Assembly (NCBI RefSeq): GCF_000622325.1
Contig: NZ_JASE01000005.1
Span: 2,294,001-2,358,000, forward strand
From: Sulfitobacter geojensis
Lineage (GTDB): Bacteria > Pseudomonadota > Alphaproteobacteria > Rhodobacterales > Rhodobacteraceae
Direction of reading: 5' to 3'
DNA: 64,000 nt
In this document: one piece after another, positions 26,244-35,676 of the stretch
Layout of the letters: the number at the start of each line of letters is the position of its first letter
How positions within the stretch are numbered: position 1 is the stretch's first letter
Translations under genes and position numbers: made by a program
The notes under the pieces: model-generated
The model's input: the letters and a program-made list of their open reading frames with translations, nothing else
What the model was told of the DNA's origin: nothing
The model's database searches: none

Positions 26244-26519
26244 ATGAGTGAAACGCTTGCACTGACTGGCAAGCTGGATGTCACAGCCGCTGCTGCGTTT
26301 CACGCGGAACTTACAGCGCGCAAAGGACAGGACATCGTGCTTGACTGCGAAAAAGTAACCCTGTTCGGGGCGTTATGTGTACAAACCTGTCTGGCCGCCG
26401 CGCGCGAGGCACGCCAACAACAAACCCGATTTGACATCATTAATGTCTGCGATCCCGTCTTGGTACAGCTGACCAGCATGGGTTTTACCCCCGAAACCCT
26501 TGCGGAAGGCAACATATGA
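26244..26519 (+). CDS. STAS-domain protein of the chemotaxis cluster
   Basis: A 91-residue single STAS domain (anti-sigma factor antagonist fold). The loop that carries the phosphorylated Ser in SpoIIAA-type proteins reads LFGALCVQTCL, with no Ser, so phosphorylation control of that type is unlikely. It overlaps the following cheY by 4 bp and is therefore the first gene of the chemotaxis operon. Known relatives in che operons have unclear roles; a scaffold or array protein is possible. Confidence 0.85.
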   Translation: MSETLALTGKLDVTAAAAFHAELTARKGQDIVLDCEKVTLFGALCVQTCLAAAREARQQQTRFDIINVCDPVLVQLTSMGFTPETLAEGNI

Positions 26520-26881
26520 CCCTTCAAATACTGGCCGTTGATGATAGCCGAACCATGCGCGACATGATCAAACTTGCCCTGCTTCCCTCTGGGTTTACCG
26601 TCCATACTGCGGACGATGGGATCCACGGGATCGAGGTATTGGACGGCATCGAACCCGACGCGATCATTACCGATATTAACATGCCACGCATGGACGGCTT
26701 CGGCTTTATCGACGCCGTGCGCGATCAGGACAAACATCGTTCGACCCCCATTCTTGTACTCACCACAGAAGCGGCTCCCGAACTCAAGGCCCGCGCCCGT
26801 GCCGCAGGGGCCACCGGCTGGATCGTGAAACCGTTCGATCCCGCAAAGCTTGTCAAAGCCCTTCAGATGGTTGCCGGATAA
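26516..26881 (+). CDS. cheY: CheY-type response regulator
   Basis: A 121-residue stand-alone receiver domain. The acidic pair is AVDDSRTMRD (Asp 8-9 region), the phosphoacceptor Asp lies in AIITDINMPRMDGF, Thr in LVLTTEA and Lys in WIVKPFDP. Phospho-CheY binds the flagellar switch. It sits between the STAS gene and cheA. Its relation to the second receiver at 30510 (sink versus motor output) is not resolved by sequence. Confidence 0.95.
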   Translation: MTLQILAVDDSRTMRDMIKLALLPSGFTVHTADDGIHGIEVLDGIEPDAIITDINMPRMDGFGFIDAVRDQDKHRSTPILVLTTEAAPELKARARAAGATGWIVKPFDPAKLVKALQMVAG

Positions 26882-26893
26882 AGGATTCTTCCC

Positions 26894-29158
26894 ATGAGCA
26901 CCGACAATGACCCGATGGCAGAAATACGCGCCTCCTTCTTTATTGAATGTGAGGAATTGCTCGAAGCACTGCAGGACGGGCTTCAAACCATGGACGAGGA
27001 AGGCGGCGATGATCTGGAAACGATCAACGTTGTCTTTCGCGCGGTACATTCGATCAAGGGGGGGGCTGGTGCTTTTGGGCTGGAAGGGTTGGTGCGATTT
27101 GCCCACAGGTACGAAACGGTTCTCGACGAGGTACGCGCCGGCCGATTGACCGTCGAATCTGATGCGCTGAAGGTATTTTTTCAAGCTGCCGATCACCTGT
27201 CCGATCTGGTACGGATCAGCCGTGATGGCGAAGACCTGCCAGATGACGAAACCGCGCGCCTTCTGGTTGATTTGGACGCCTTTCTGGGCGATGCGCCCCA
27301 AGAGGAAGAAGAAGAGAACATCGATTTTCAACCGATGGGTCTGTCCTTCGATTTTGACGCTGAAGAGGACGGGGCGGACCCCGCCGCTGCTCTGCCGGAT
27401 CTAGACAACTTGCCCCCGCCACCGGATTTCAGCAGCCCACCTCCTGCATCGATGACACCTTACCGGATTGTTTTCACGCCCCAAGCCGAACTGTTTGATA
27501 CCGGGAACGAACCGGCTCTGCTCCTGCGTAATCTAATGGAACTTGGGGAAATGTCGGCGCATTGCGACGCCACAGCCCTTCCCGAACTGTCAAAAGTTAC
27601 ACCCGATATTCCGCACCTCAGCTGGACGGTGACCCTGCACAGCGACGTGGAAGAAAGCGAAATCAGGTCGGTTTTCGAATTCGTCGAAGGGCTTTGCCAA
27701 CTTGATATCACGCGAGCGGTCGAAGCCACCGCGCATTTGCCCACCGTCGAAGAGTTACCCGAACGATCCGAGCCAGAGGCCGTCGAAGGACCCGCCGTCC
27801 CCCAAGCGCCGCCGCTCCCTCTCGACGCGGATGACTCGCCAGCAGTGGGCGTTGCCACATCGCCTGCGCCGAACATCCCAAAAACCCCAGCAGAAGCACC
27901 AAAGCCCGCAGATAAACCAGCAAAGTCGCAAGGTAGCGCACAGGCTAAATCGGTCGTCCGGGTGGACCTTGACCGCATCGAGCGGCTGGTCAATTTGGTG
28001 GGCGAACTGGTGATCAATCAGGCCATGCTCAGCCAAAGCCTTGAGAAATCCGGTCTCTCCCCGCATTCCGACGCGATGAGCGGATTGGAGGAGTTCCAAC
28101 GGCTGACGCGGGATATTCAAGACAGCGTCATGATGATCCGCGCCCAACCGGTAAAATCCCTGTTTCAGCGTATGTCGCGCATTGTTCGTGAGTCTTCGGC
28201 AGCTGTCGGGAAAGACGTCCGGCTCCACGTCTTCGGTGAAGGCACCGAAGTTGACAAAACGGTCATCGAACGGTTGGCAGATCCACTGACCCATATGATC
28301 CGCAATGCTGTTGATCACGGGCTGGAAAATCCTGAACAACGACTTGCTGCCGGCAAACCGGCGCAGGGTCGGGTCAATCTAACGGCAGCGCACCGTTCAG
28401 GCCGCGTGGTTATCGAAGTGGCCGACGATGGCGCGGGTATCAACCGACCCAGAGTTCTGCAAATCGCCATCGACAAGGGTTTGGTACCTGCCGATGTATC
28501 CCTTAGCGACACCGAAATCGACAACCTGCTGTTCTTGCCAGGATTTTCGACAGCGTCAGTGGTCTCCGATCTGTCGGGGCGCGGTGTTGGGATGGACGTT
28601 GTGCGTACGGCAATTCAAGCGCTGGGCGGGCGGATTACCATCACCTCTAGTCCGGGCGAAGGCACGACTTTTTCAATCTCGCTCCCTCTCACATTGGCCG
28701 TTCTGGACGGTATGGTGATCAAGGTCGCGGGCGAAACGCTGGTTTTGCCGCTGAACTTGGTGATCGAAACCCTGACCTTGGGACCGGATGACGTTCAAAT
28801 GGTGCGCCCCGGTCGAAATGTCATCGAAGTGCGCAGTGGATTTGTGCCTCTTTTCGACCTAGGTGCCGCGCTCGGCTATCGCCCGCGACTGGACAGCTTT
28901 GAGGGCTACGTTGTCTTGCTGATCGCACAAGAAGACGGCAGCTGCGCAGCATTGGTGATCGACAACATTATCGACCAGCGGCAAGTCGTGATCAAAGGGT
29001 TGGACGAGAGTTTTTATCGCGCTCCCGGCATCGCCGCTGCAACCATTCTTGGAGACGGCCAGATCGCCCTGATCCTTGATCCCACCGACATCATATCCAC
29101 CCCGGGCTCGGCGCAAACGCCCTTGCAACCGGCACAACAATTGGGGCTTTCAGCATGA
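26894..29158 (+). CDS. cheA: Chemotaxis histidine kinase CheA
   Basis: A 754-residue kinase. The Hpt (P1) domain has the phosphorylated His ~52 in RAVHSIKGGAGAFG. A long acidic and Pro/Ala-rich linker (~130-340) contains a P2-like region. The dimerisation domain follows (LVNLVGELVINQAML, ~365-430), then the ATPase domain with N box HMIRNAVDHGLENP, G1 ADDGAGI and G2 GRGVGMDVVR. A C-terminal CheW-like domain couples it to receptors. It overlaps cheW by 4 bp (29155-29158). Confidence 0.96.
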   Translation: MSTDNDPMAEIRASFFIECEELLEALQDGLQTMDEEGGDDLETINVVFRAVHSIKGGAGAFGLEGLVRFAHRYETVLDEVRAGRLTVESDALKVFFQAADHLSDLVRISRDGEDLPDDETARLLVDLDAFLGDAPQEEEEENIDFQPMGLSFDFDAEEDGADPAAALPDLDNLPPPPDFSSPPPASMTPYRIVFTPQAELFDTGNEPALLLRNLMELGEMSAHCDATALPELSKVTPDIPHLSWTVTLHSDVEESEIRSVFEFVEGLCQLDITRAVEATAHLPTVEELPERSEPEAVEGPAVPQAPPLPLDADDSPAVGVATSPAPNIPKTPAEAPKPADKPAKSQGSAQAKSVVRVDLDRIERLVNLVGELVINQAMLSQSLEKSGLSPHSDAMSGLEEFQRLTRDIQDSVMMIRAQPVKSLFQRMSRIVRESSAAVGKDVRLHVFGEGTEVDKTVIERLADPLTHMIRNAVDHGLENPEQRLAAGKPAQGRVNLTAAHRSGRVVIEVADDGAGINRPRVLQIAIDKGLVPADVSLSDTEIDNLLFLPGFSTASVVSDLSGRGVGMDVVRTAIQALGGRITITSSPGEGTTFSISLPLTLAVLDGMVIKVAGETLVLPLNLVIETLTLGPDDVQMVRPGRNVIEVRSGFVPLFDLGAALGYRPRLDSFEGYVVLLIAQEDGSCAALVIDNIIDQRQVVIKGLDESFYRAPGIAAATILGDGQIALILDPTDIISTPGSAQTPLQPAQQLGLSA

Positions 29159-29613
29159 CCGACACCGTGGGCAACACGACAATCGAACTTCTGACATTTA
29201 GGTTGGCAGAGCAAGAATATGCGCTGGATATTATGTCTGTGCGGGAAATTAGGGGCTGGACCCACGCAACACCATTGCCCCATGCGCCCCAATATATGAA
29301 GGGCGTGATCAACCTACGTGGCACCGTTTTGCCCGTGATGGACCTTGCCTCTCGGTTGGGCATGGCTGAGCGGGAACAGAACGAACGCAGTGTGATTATT
29401 GTCGTGAAGTTCGAGGACACGATGACCGGGCTTTTGGTCGATGCGGTATCCGACATTGTCGCCGTCACAGAAGACGATCTACAGCCACCGCCAGAACTTG
29501 CCGCGAATACAGCCGACGGCGTGGTCAGTGCCCTGACCCTGATCGACGAACGAATGATCCGCGTTCTGAACCTGCCAATGACAATCAATTCGTTCGAAAG
29601 TGCTGCTGCATGA
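29155..29613 (+). CDS. cheW: Chemotaxis coupling protein CheW
   Basis: A 152-residue CheW (SH3-like pair) protein: TFRLAEQEYALDIMSVREI, then PQYMKGVINLRGTVLPVMDL and the usual VDAVSDIV. It bridges chemoreceptors and CheA. Four-bp overlaps on both sides tie it to cheA and cheR. No receptor gene is within the window, so its MCPs are encoded elsewhere. Confidence 0.95.
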   Translation: MTDTVGNTTIELLTFRLAEQEYALDIMSVREIRGWTHATPLPHAPQYMKGVINLRGTVLPVMDLASRLGMAEREQNERSVIIVVKFEDTMTGLLVDAVSDIVAVTEDDLQPPPELAANTADGVVSALTLIDERMIRVLNLPMTINSFESAAA

Positions 29614-30461
29614 CGGCACGCAGGCAACATATTGCCAATCTCGACACTGCGAGCTTTCGCGCGATCGCTGCGTTGGCGTATCGCGAAAGCGGGCTGACCC
29701 TTGTCGAAGAAAAAAGTTCGATGATCCAGTCGCGATTGCGCCACCGTTTGCGCGATCTGGGATTGGCAGATTTCCCGTCTTACTGCGCATTGATCGAATC
29801 AGAGGAAGGTTCAACAGAACGACAGCATCTAATTTCCGCGCTCACGACAAACGTATCGCATTTCTTTCGGGAAGAGCATCATTTCGATATTTTGAAAACC
29901 GAAGTGGACCGCTGTTTGCCGCGGCTGCGCGCGGGTGGGTCTATGCGGATCTGGTCTGCCGGCTGTTCGAACGGCCAAGAAGCCCTGTCCGCGGCTATGA
30001 CACTGACTGAACATGTACCGGATATTGCCAAGTTGGATGTGCGGATCCTAGGGACCGATATTGATCCCGAAGTTATCCGTTTTGCGCGGCAGGCCGTGTA
30101 TCCGCAGCGACTGCTGGGGGGCGTCTCCAAAGGATTGATGAGTAAATATTTTGAGCAGGTTGAAGGCCCCACCGCTGGTGCACACTTTACGGCCCGAAAT
30201 GATCTGAAAAACATGATCCGTTATAATGAACTGAACCTGCTCTCTCGCTGGCCCATGAAAAAGAAATTCGACGTGATCCTGTGCCGAAATGTCGTGATCT
30301 ATTTTGATTTGAAAACCCAAGAGGATCTTTGGCCCCATTTCCACGCCACCCTGGCATCCGACGGCGTCTTATTCTTGGGACATTCCGAAAGGATCGCTGA
30401 TCCTGCGAAATTCGGATTTTCCTGCACCGGCCCAACGACTTATCGGCCCACCACGCGCTGA
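29610..30461 (+). CDS. cheR: Chemoreceptor glutamate methyltransferase CheR
   Basis: A 283-residue CheR with the helical N-domain (TASFRAIAALAYRESGL) and a SAM-binding C-domain: TNVSHFFREEHHFDIL, IWSAGCSNGQEALSAAM (SAM loop), ILGTDIDPEVI and VILCRNVVIYFD. It methylates receptor glutamates for adaptation and opposes CheB. It overlaps cheW by 4 bp; 48 bp separate it from the second receiver gene. Confidence 0.95.
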   Translation: MTARRQHIANLDTASFRAIAALAYRESGLTLVEEKSSMIQSRLRHRLRDLGLADFPSYCALIESEEGSTERQHLISALTTNVSHFFREEHHFDILKTEVDRCLPRLRAGGSMRIWSAGCSNGQEALSAAMTLTEHVPDIAKLDVRILGTDIDPEVIRFARQAVYPQRLLGGVSKGLMSKYFEQVEGPTAGAHFTARNDLKNMIRYNELNLLSRWPMKKKFDVILCRNVVIYFDLKTQEDLWPHFHATLASDGVLFLGHSERIADPAKFGFSCTGPTTYRPTTR

Positions 30462-30509
30462 CCTTTCCGGTCGACAAAACGATAAAAACACTCACGAAGG
30501 ACGAACATA

Positions 30510-30896
30510 ATGGCATTGCGCGATCAAATTCGGATTATGGTAGTTGATGACATGTCAACAAGCCGGGGGCTGATCACACAAGCGCTGGACGCTTTCGGCG
30601 TCCGCAATGTGGCCACGGCAGAAAACGGCAAACAGGCGCTACAGATTCTGGCAACTAAACCTGCGCATCTGGTCATCTCGGATTACAACATGCCGGAGAT
30701 GGACGGACTCCAGATGCTGCACTATCTGCGTGCTTCTCCCAAGACAAAGGGCGTTGGTTTTATTCTCATTACCGGTCGCGCTGAACAACAGATTATTGAC
30801 CATGGTAAGAAGTTGGGGATGAATAATTATCTCAAAAAACCGTTCCAACCCGATGATCTGCGCAATTGCATTGAAACAGTTGTGGGCCGCCTGTGA
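30510..30896 (+). CDS. cheY: Second CheY-type response regulator
   Basis: A 128-residue receiver with acidic pair IMVVDDMSTSRG, phosphoacceptor Asp in HLVISDYNMPEMDGL, Thr in ILITGRA and Lys in YLKKPFQP. AAGGACG precedes the ATG. Having two CheY proteins in one cluster is common in alphaproteobacteria, where one may act as a phosphate sink. It overlaps the next small gene (GTGA), so the two are probably made together. Confidence 0.94.
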   Translation: MALRDQIRIMVVDDMSTSRGLITQALDAFGVRNVATAENGKQALQILATKPAHLVISDYNMPEMDGLQMLHYLRASPKTKGVGFILITGRAEQQIIDHGKKLGMNNYLKKPFQPDDLRNCIETVVGRL

Positions 30897-31261
30897 AAAC
30901 TGTGCAGGCCGAAAACCTGTCTTTGTCTGATTTGCTGGCCCGCCTCTCCAACCATATGGACGGATTGGCGACAGAGGTGCACCGGATCGAACAGACACTC
31001 GGCGATGCATTCGGCCGGACTACCGCTGAAGGTGCACAGACGATCATGCGCCTTCAGCGCCTCGACTTTCTGCGTCAATCAACGGAAGATTTAGCCTTAT
31101 TGCTGCATTTTCTGTCGAAGACCCATGACGGGACGCTGGATCGCAATCTTGCGAACATGGTGCGCCTTGATGTAACGAAGGCGTTGATCAACGACGACGG
31201 ATCCGGCAGCGCCGAATTGCTGCCGCAAGAACATGTTATGGGTGACGTAGACCTGTTCTAA
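30893..31261 (+). CDS. Conserved-looking small protein at the end of the chemotaxis operon
   Basis: A 122-residue protein translated from a GTG that overlaps the cheY2 stop (GTGA). It is predicted helical: LSLSDLLARLSNHMDGLATE and LGDAFGRTTAEGAQTIMRLQ look like amphipathic helices that could form a bundle. The C-terminus ends in MGDVDLF after a flexible Ser/Gly stretch. I do not recognise a family. Its coupling to cheY2 and its helix-plus-short-C-terminal-motif shape recall CheZ, whose tail binds CheY. That similarity is only of architecture. Confidence 0.75.
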   Translation: MKTVQAENLSLSDLLARLSNHMDGLATEVHRIEQTLGDAFGRTTAEGAQTIMRLQRLDFLRQSTEDLALLLHFLSKTHDGTLDRNLANMVRLDVTKALINDDGSGSAELLPQEHVMGDVDLF

Positions 31262-31474
31262 TACAGTTTTCGTTGTGGAACCGGCCAAGCTTTCAGCCCT
31301 TAAGCTTGCAGTAGAAGCTCGACACCCATAGCCCAACCAAGACTTCGCAGAACGTCAAACGCGCTGCGTTATCAGAGTTGGAAACCGGTTCCCGCCTCCC
31401 TGCGTTTTCAAGAGCTTCTGCCGGTTTGGTTCGCGCAATGCTGTCCGTCGCGGGCTATTAGCCCAACACACACC

Positions 31475-31990
31475 TCAAAACAGTTCAAGGTCATTGCCGC
31501 AAGCTGGTGCCGGAGGTGTCGCTGGGATCGCAATTTCCACCTCTGTGCTTTGATGGGTTTTGACCCGAACTGCACCTGTGGTCGGGGTAAACACGACGTT
31601 GCGCGACAGCATTCCGCCAAGGGAGCTGGACACACAGGTAATGTTTTCCATTTCAAGGAAGTTCATTGCAAAGGCGCAATTGGATGGCCCGATTTCCGAT
31701 AGCCCTTTGATCATCTGGGCACCGCCAAACGCTTTAGCCAACAGACGTCCGCGGCTCGCCCCCAATTTCAACAGATCATTGATCAAGAGCTCCATCGCAT
31801 TCACACCGGCCAGATCACTTTTTGCAGCGTTGCGTGTAGTGGAGGCGAGCAGAATATGGTTCATGCCGCCCACAGCCGCGATTGGATCCCACAGGCAACA
31901 TGCGACACAGGACCCCAGAAGGGTCGAGATCGTCGTGTCTGGGTCCGCCGAGGTTTTGAACTCTCCTTGGGTGATGACGAATTTACTCAT
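31475..31990 (-). CDS. cheD: Chemoreceptor glutamine deamidase CheD
   Basis: A 171-residue CheD. The catalytic Cys 28 and His 45 are visible in TLLGSCVACCLWDP and GGMNHILLAS, with Thr 22-23 nearby. It deamidates receptor glutamines to glutamates. The ATG overlaps the cheB stop by 4 bp, so cheB-cheD form an operon that converges with the cheY2 operon across a 213-bp gap. Confidence 0.94.
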   Translation of the reverse strand: MSKFVITQGEFKTSADPDTTISTLLGSCVACCLWDPIAAVGGMNHILLASTTRNAAKSDLAGVNAMELLINDLLKLGASRGRLLAKAFGGAQMIKGLSEIGPSNCAFAMNFLEMENITCVSSSLGGMLSRNVVFTPTTGAVRVKTHQSTEVEIAIPATPPAPACGNDLELF

Positions 31991-33090
31991 TGTATAATCT
32001 GCCCATTTTTCGCCCCGGCGTGACGTCTGACCGCATGATTTATCCCATCTGCGATTTTGTCCAAGGGCAGTTGTTGGCGAACGGCCCCCATCTCGAAAGC
32101 AGCACGCGGCATGCCATAGACAACACAGCTTTTCTCGTCCTGACCGATGGTCTGTGCCCCGCCTTCATGCAGTTGCAACAGACCATCCGCACCATCACGT
32201 CCCAACCCCGTCAGGATCACTGCGATGATGTCGGGGCTGTATTTTTGCGCCGAGCTGAACAGCACGCCCACCGACGGGCAGTGTTCCGACCCTGTGTCTC
32301 GCGACACAAGAGCACAGCTCCATCGTCCGTCATGCCGCCGGATTTCTGTGTGCTGGCCCTGGGCAGGTGCCAGACGAACCTGCCCAGCCTGTAACGCCTC
32401 ACCTTCCTGTGCAACCGCCACGTCTTGCAGCAGCGCCTTGTTCAAGCGATTTGAAAAACTTACCAGAAACGGTCCCGGCATATGTTGAACGATCACCACG
32501 GGAGGCCCAGCTGTGTGCAGCGCGGCCAACATATGTTCAAGTGCCGCAACGCCACCGGTCGAAGCACCGATCAGGATCAACGGCATTTGCTGATCCGAAG
32601 GCTGCGCAACATGAGCTGACGAAGGGTGTGCCGGCGCAAGGTCGACATGGATCGTACTGCAAGCCGCAGCAAAAACCCGGCGGCAGATGTCACGATGGGT
32701 TGTGGCGTCAGGGGCGCTTGTCGGTTTAAGAATGCAATCCACCGCACCGGATGTCAGGGCCGTGATTGCCGCATTGGAATTGCGCTTGGTGGTACCGGAA
32801 ATCATGACAACCGGCATCGGCCGCAATGCCATCAGTTTTTTGAGGAACTCCAGACCATTCATTCCAGGCATTTCGATATCAAGCGTTACAACATTGGGGT
32901 CCGTGTCCTTGATGACTTGCCGCGCGGTGAGGGCGCAACCGGCCTCTCCCACCACGACAAGACGCGGGTCTTCTTCGATGACCATACGTAGCCAACGCCT
33001 GATGCTGCGAGAATCGTCAACGATTACAACCCTTTTACGGGTAGAGCGGTGCAGCATATCGGCACCGAAATCTAATATCTGGTCCTGCAT
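31987..33090 (-). CDS. cheB: Receptor methylesterase/deamidase CheB
   Basis: A 367-residue two-domain protein. The receiver has the acidic pair VIVDDSRSIR (Asp ~25-26) and phosphoacceptor Asp 71 in VVTLDIEMPGMNGL. The methylesterase domain has its catalytic Ser in LILIGASTGGVAAL, His in VVIVQHMPGPF and Asp in LTGLGRDGADGL. It removes methyl groups added by CheR. The linker between domains is Ala/Pro rich. AAGGACC precedes the start. Confidence 0.95.
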   Translation of the reverse strand: MQDQILDFGADMLHRSTRKRVVIVDDSRSIRRWLRMVIEEDPRLVVVGEAGCALTARQVIKDTDPNVVTLDIEMPGMNGLEFLKKLMALRPMPVVMISGTTKRNSNAAITALTSGAVDCILKPTSAPDATTHRDICRRVFAAACSTIHVDLAPAHPSSAHVAQPSDQQMPLILIGASTGGVAALEHMLAALHTAGPPVVIVQHMPGPFLVSFSNRLNKALLQDVAVAQEGEALQAGQVRLAPAQGQHTEIRRHDGRWSCALVSRDTGSEHCPSVGVLFSSAQKYSPDIIAVILTGLGRDGADGLLQLHEGGAQTIGQDEKSCVVYGMPRAAFEMGAVRQQLPLDKIADGINHAVRRHAGAKNGQIIQ

Positions 33091-33340
33091 CCCTTGGTCC
33101 TTGCGCCCCTTGCCTCACAGGTTGCGCCGTCACTGACACCCGCAGACTGATCTGTCCTTGCTCTGACAAAAGGATGAAGGATAGGTAAAAACACCCCAGC
33201 AACCGAAGGTAAATTCGTTTAAACTCGGGCGGGGCGGCTGCCCCCTTTTCCACGCGATTTGACCGACAGCGGGGGCATCGGTAGGCGCGCTATATTCTCC
33301 CCGTTCACCTGCGCTTGCAGCGCAGGCGTGAGGAAAAGGA

Positions 33341-33862
33341 TCAGACTTCTTTCAAACCATCGCGAAAGCGGGCGGCATTTGCCGAATAATGCCGCGCGGA
33401 GGCAGTCAAACCCGCAATTGCTGCGTCATCAAGGGCGCGCACCACTTTGCCCGGCACGCCCATCACCAATGACCCGTCAGGAATAACCTTGTTTTCCGTG
33501 ATCAGCGCCCCTGCCCCGATCAGGCAGTTTTTTCCGATCTTGGCCCCGTTCAGCACCGTAGCCCCCATCCCGATCAGGGAGTTATCGCCAATCGTACAGC
33601 CGTGCAGCATAACCTTGTGACCGATGGTGCAGTCCTGCCCGATGGTCAAGGGACATCCGGGGTCGGTGTGAAATACGCAGTTTTCCTGAACATTGCTGCC
33701 TTTGCCGACGTGGATCACTTCGTTGTCACCGCGTAAGGTTGATCCGAACCAGACCGACGATCCAGACTCAAGCACGACATTTCCAATCACATTGGCATCG
33801 GGTGCCACCCACGCGTCTGCGTCCACGGTCGGGGTGATATCGGCCAAAGCGTAAAGGGTCAT
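33341..33862 (-). CDS. Gamma-class carbonic anhydrase family protein
   Basis: A 173-residue left-handed beta-helix with hexapeptide repeats ([35 protein letters not shown]). Metal ligands would be His in the [18 protein letters not shown] region, as in YrdA/CaiE-like proteins. Activity as a carbonic anhydrase is proven for few members. Its ATG overlaps the gmk stop by 4 bp. Confidence 0.9.
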   Translation of the reverse strand: MTLYALADITPTVDADAWVAPDANVIGNVVLESGSSVWFGSTLRGDNEVIHVGKGSNVQENCVFHTDPGCPLTIGQDCTIGHKVMLHGCTIGDNSLIGMGATVLNGAKIGKNCLIGAGALITENKVIPDGSLVMGVPGKVVRALDDAAIAGLTASARHYSANAARFRDGLKEV

Positions 33863-34512
33863 GTGTCTTCCTCGAATTCGGTTTGTAGTTGGCGCACGCG
33901 GTCCTTGAGACGGGGTTGCTGTACCACACGCATGCGTTCTGCTTCTATGATGGTTTTCAATTTGGCCTCAGTTTCGTCCAGATTGTCGTTGATCAGGACA
34001 TAGTCGTAGCCATCCCAGTGGCTGATTTCATCCCAGCTCTTTCGCATGCGTTTTGTGATGGTTTCCGGGGTATCTTGCCCCCTGCTGACCAACCGGCGCT
34101 TCAACTCTGCAATGGAAGGGGGAAGGATAAATATTGAAAGAGTATGGGAGCTGAGCGAGGATGTTTTGATCTGCTGGGCCCCCTGCCAGTCGATATCGAA
34201 CAACACATCTTTGCCTGCTGAAATGGCCTCTTCAACGGGGGATTTCGGCGATCCGTAGTTATTTCCGAAAACATGGGCGTGTTCCAGCATCTCGCCTTCG
34301 GTTACCCACCGTCTGAAGTCTTCCTGGGTGACAAAATAGTAATCTTTCTTGTCAACTTCGCCACTACGGGGCGGGCGCGTCGTGGCCGAGACAGAAAACT
34401 CCAGCGACGGGTCCCACTCCATCAATCGTTTGGCCAAAGTCGATTTCCCCGCACCCGAAGGCGAGCTGAGGATGATCAAAAGGCCGCGGCGTTCTGGGGT
34501 TTCACGGCTCAT
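33859..34512 (-). CDS. gmk: Guanylate kinase
   Basis: A 217-residue guanylate kinase, which converts GMP to GDP with ATP. The P-loop [15 protein letters not shown], the GMP-binding region [20 protein letters not shown], and [17 protein letters not shown] (lid) are all present. It lies 3 bp after yicC and overlaps the carbonic anhydrase gene; yicC-gmk is a widespread bacterial pair. Confidence 0.96.
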   Translation of the reverse strand: MSRETPERRGLLIILSSPSGAGKSTLAKRLMEWDPSLEFSVSATTRPPRSGEVDKKDYYFVTQEDFRRWVTEGEMLEHAHVFGNNYGSPKSPVEEAISAGKDVLFDIDWQGAQQIKTSSLSSHTLSIFILPPSIAELKRRLVSRGQDTPETITKRMRKSWDEISHWDGYDYVLINDNLDETEAKLKTIIEAERMRVVQQPRLKDRVRQLQTEFEEDT

Positions 34513-34515
34513 CTT

Positions 34516-35406
34516 CTACTCCACATTCTGAACTTGTTCGCGCATCTGGTCGACGACCGCTTTCAGCGCCAGACCGATCGTTGTCAGTTCTTTCATCTGC
34601 GCCTTGGAACACAGGGTGTTTGCCTCGCGGTTGAATTCCTGCGTCAGGAAATCCAGCTTCCGGCCCGTTGCCCCGCCCTCGGCCAACAGCGCCCGCGCCG
34701 CGACAACATGCGCTTTCAGGCGGTCGATTTCTTCGGTGATGTCCGTTTTGACAGCGATCAGCGCCAGTTCCTGCGCCACGCGGTCCGCGTCAACAGCTTC
34801 GGTATTTTCCAGAATCCGGGCCAGCGTGTTGCGCAGATTTTCAGCCATCTCGGTCTGGCGATCCTGCATCAGGCTGGCAGCCTGCCCGGTCAGGCGTTCG
34901 ATCTCGTCAAGTTGACCGGTCAAAACCTGCGCAAGGGCTGCGCCTTCCTGTGCGCGCATGATGCTGAAATCTGCCAATACCGCGTCGAAATCGGCCAGAA
35001 GAACCTTGCAGAGCGCATCGGCATCATCTTCAAATCTTGCCTGTTCAAGAACGCCGCGCATGGTCACGATGTCGGTGGCCTTGGACGGTGCCAATGAAAC
35101 CCCCGCCTCCATCGCGCGCTCTTCGATCTGGTGCAGCGCGTTCAGAACGGTTTCCAGCTGCGCGGCGTTGACTTCCAGCGCGCCGCCCGCTTCATCGCGG
35201 TTCAGGCGCAGATTGCAGGTGATATTGCCCCGCGCTGCAGCACCGGTGAGCTTTTTGCGCAATCCTGCTTCCAACCCGTCGACCCAATCAGGCACCCGCA
35301 GCCGCAGGTCAAGGCCGCGTCCGTTGACGCTACGCAGCTCCCAGCTCCAGCTGAACGGCGCCTCTGCGCCGCTGGCGGATGCAAAACCGGTCATTGATCT
35401 GATCAT
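34516..35406 (-). CDS. YicC family protein (endoribonuclease-like)
   Basis: A 296-residue YicC protein: the N-terminal IRSMTGFASASG and ELRSVNGRGLDLRLR and the C-terminal RKLDFLTQEFNREANTLCSK are family hallmarks. E. coli YicC has been reported as an endoribonuclease that acts on small RNA. It heads the yicC-gmk-carbonic anhydrase operon, with its start at 35406 and a 270-bp divergent region towards the PAS_5 gene. Confidence 0.94.
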   Translation of the reverse strand: MIRSMTGFASASGAEAPFSWSWELRSVNGRGLDLRLRVPDWVDGLEAGLRKKLTGAAARGNITCNLRLNRDEAGGALEVNAAQLETVLNALHQIEERAMEAGVSLAPSKATDIVTMRGVLEQARFEDDADALCKVLLADFDAVLADFSIMRAQEGAALAQVLTGQLDEIERLTGQAASLMQDRQTEMAENLRNTLARILENTEAVDADRVAQELALIAVKTDITEEIDRLKAHVVAARALLAEGGATGRKLDFLTQEFNREANTLCSKAQMKELTTIGLALKAVVDQMREQVQNVE

Positions 35407-35676
35407 GCGCGTCCTTTCCCATGGGCTGTGCAGCCTTGGTCACAAGTTGTCGTAAGGTGGATGTGCAATAGGTCGAAACACCCCCAAGGGGCAAGCCTTT
35501 GCCGCCGATGCAGCGTTAACCAGAAGTAAAGAATTCAGCACAATTGCCTCAAAACGATGATATTAAGGTTTCAAACACATAGCTGCTTGGGTGCAGTGCA
35601 AGATGCGGGATCGGCGTGACGACCAATGACGGGGCGCATGGCCTTTGTCGCTGGCGAAAGGCTCGGATCAAGGCTC

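Noticed and set aside
33308-33326. CCTGCGC-TTGCA-GCGCAGG hairpin after the gamma carbonic anhydrase gene as a terminator
   Set aside because: A stem is present, but no T-run follows it on the minus strand, so intrinsic termination is not supported.
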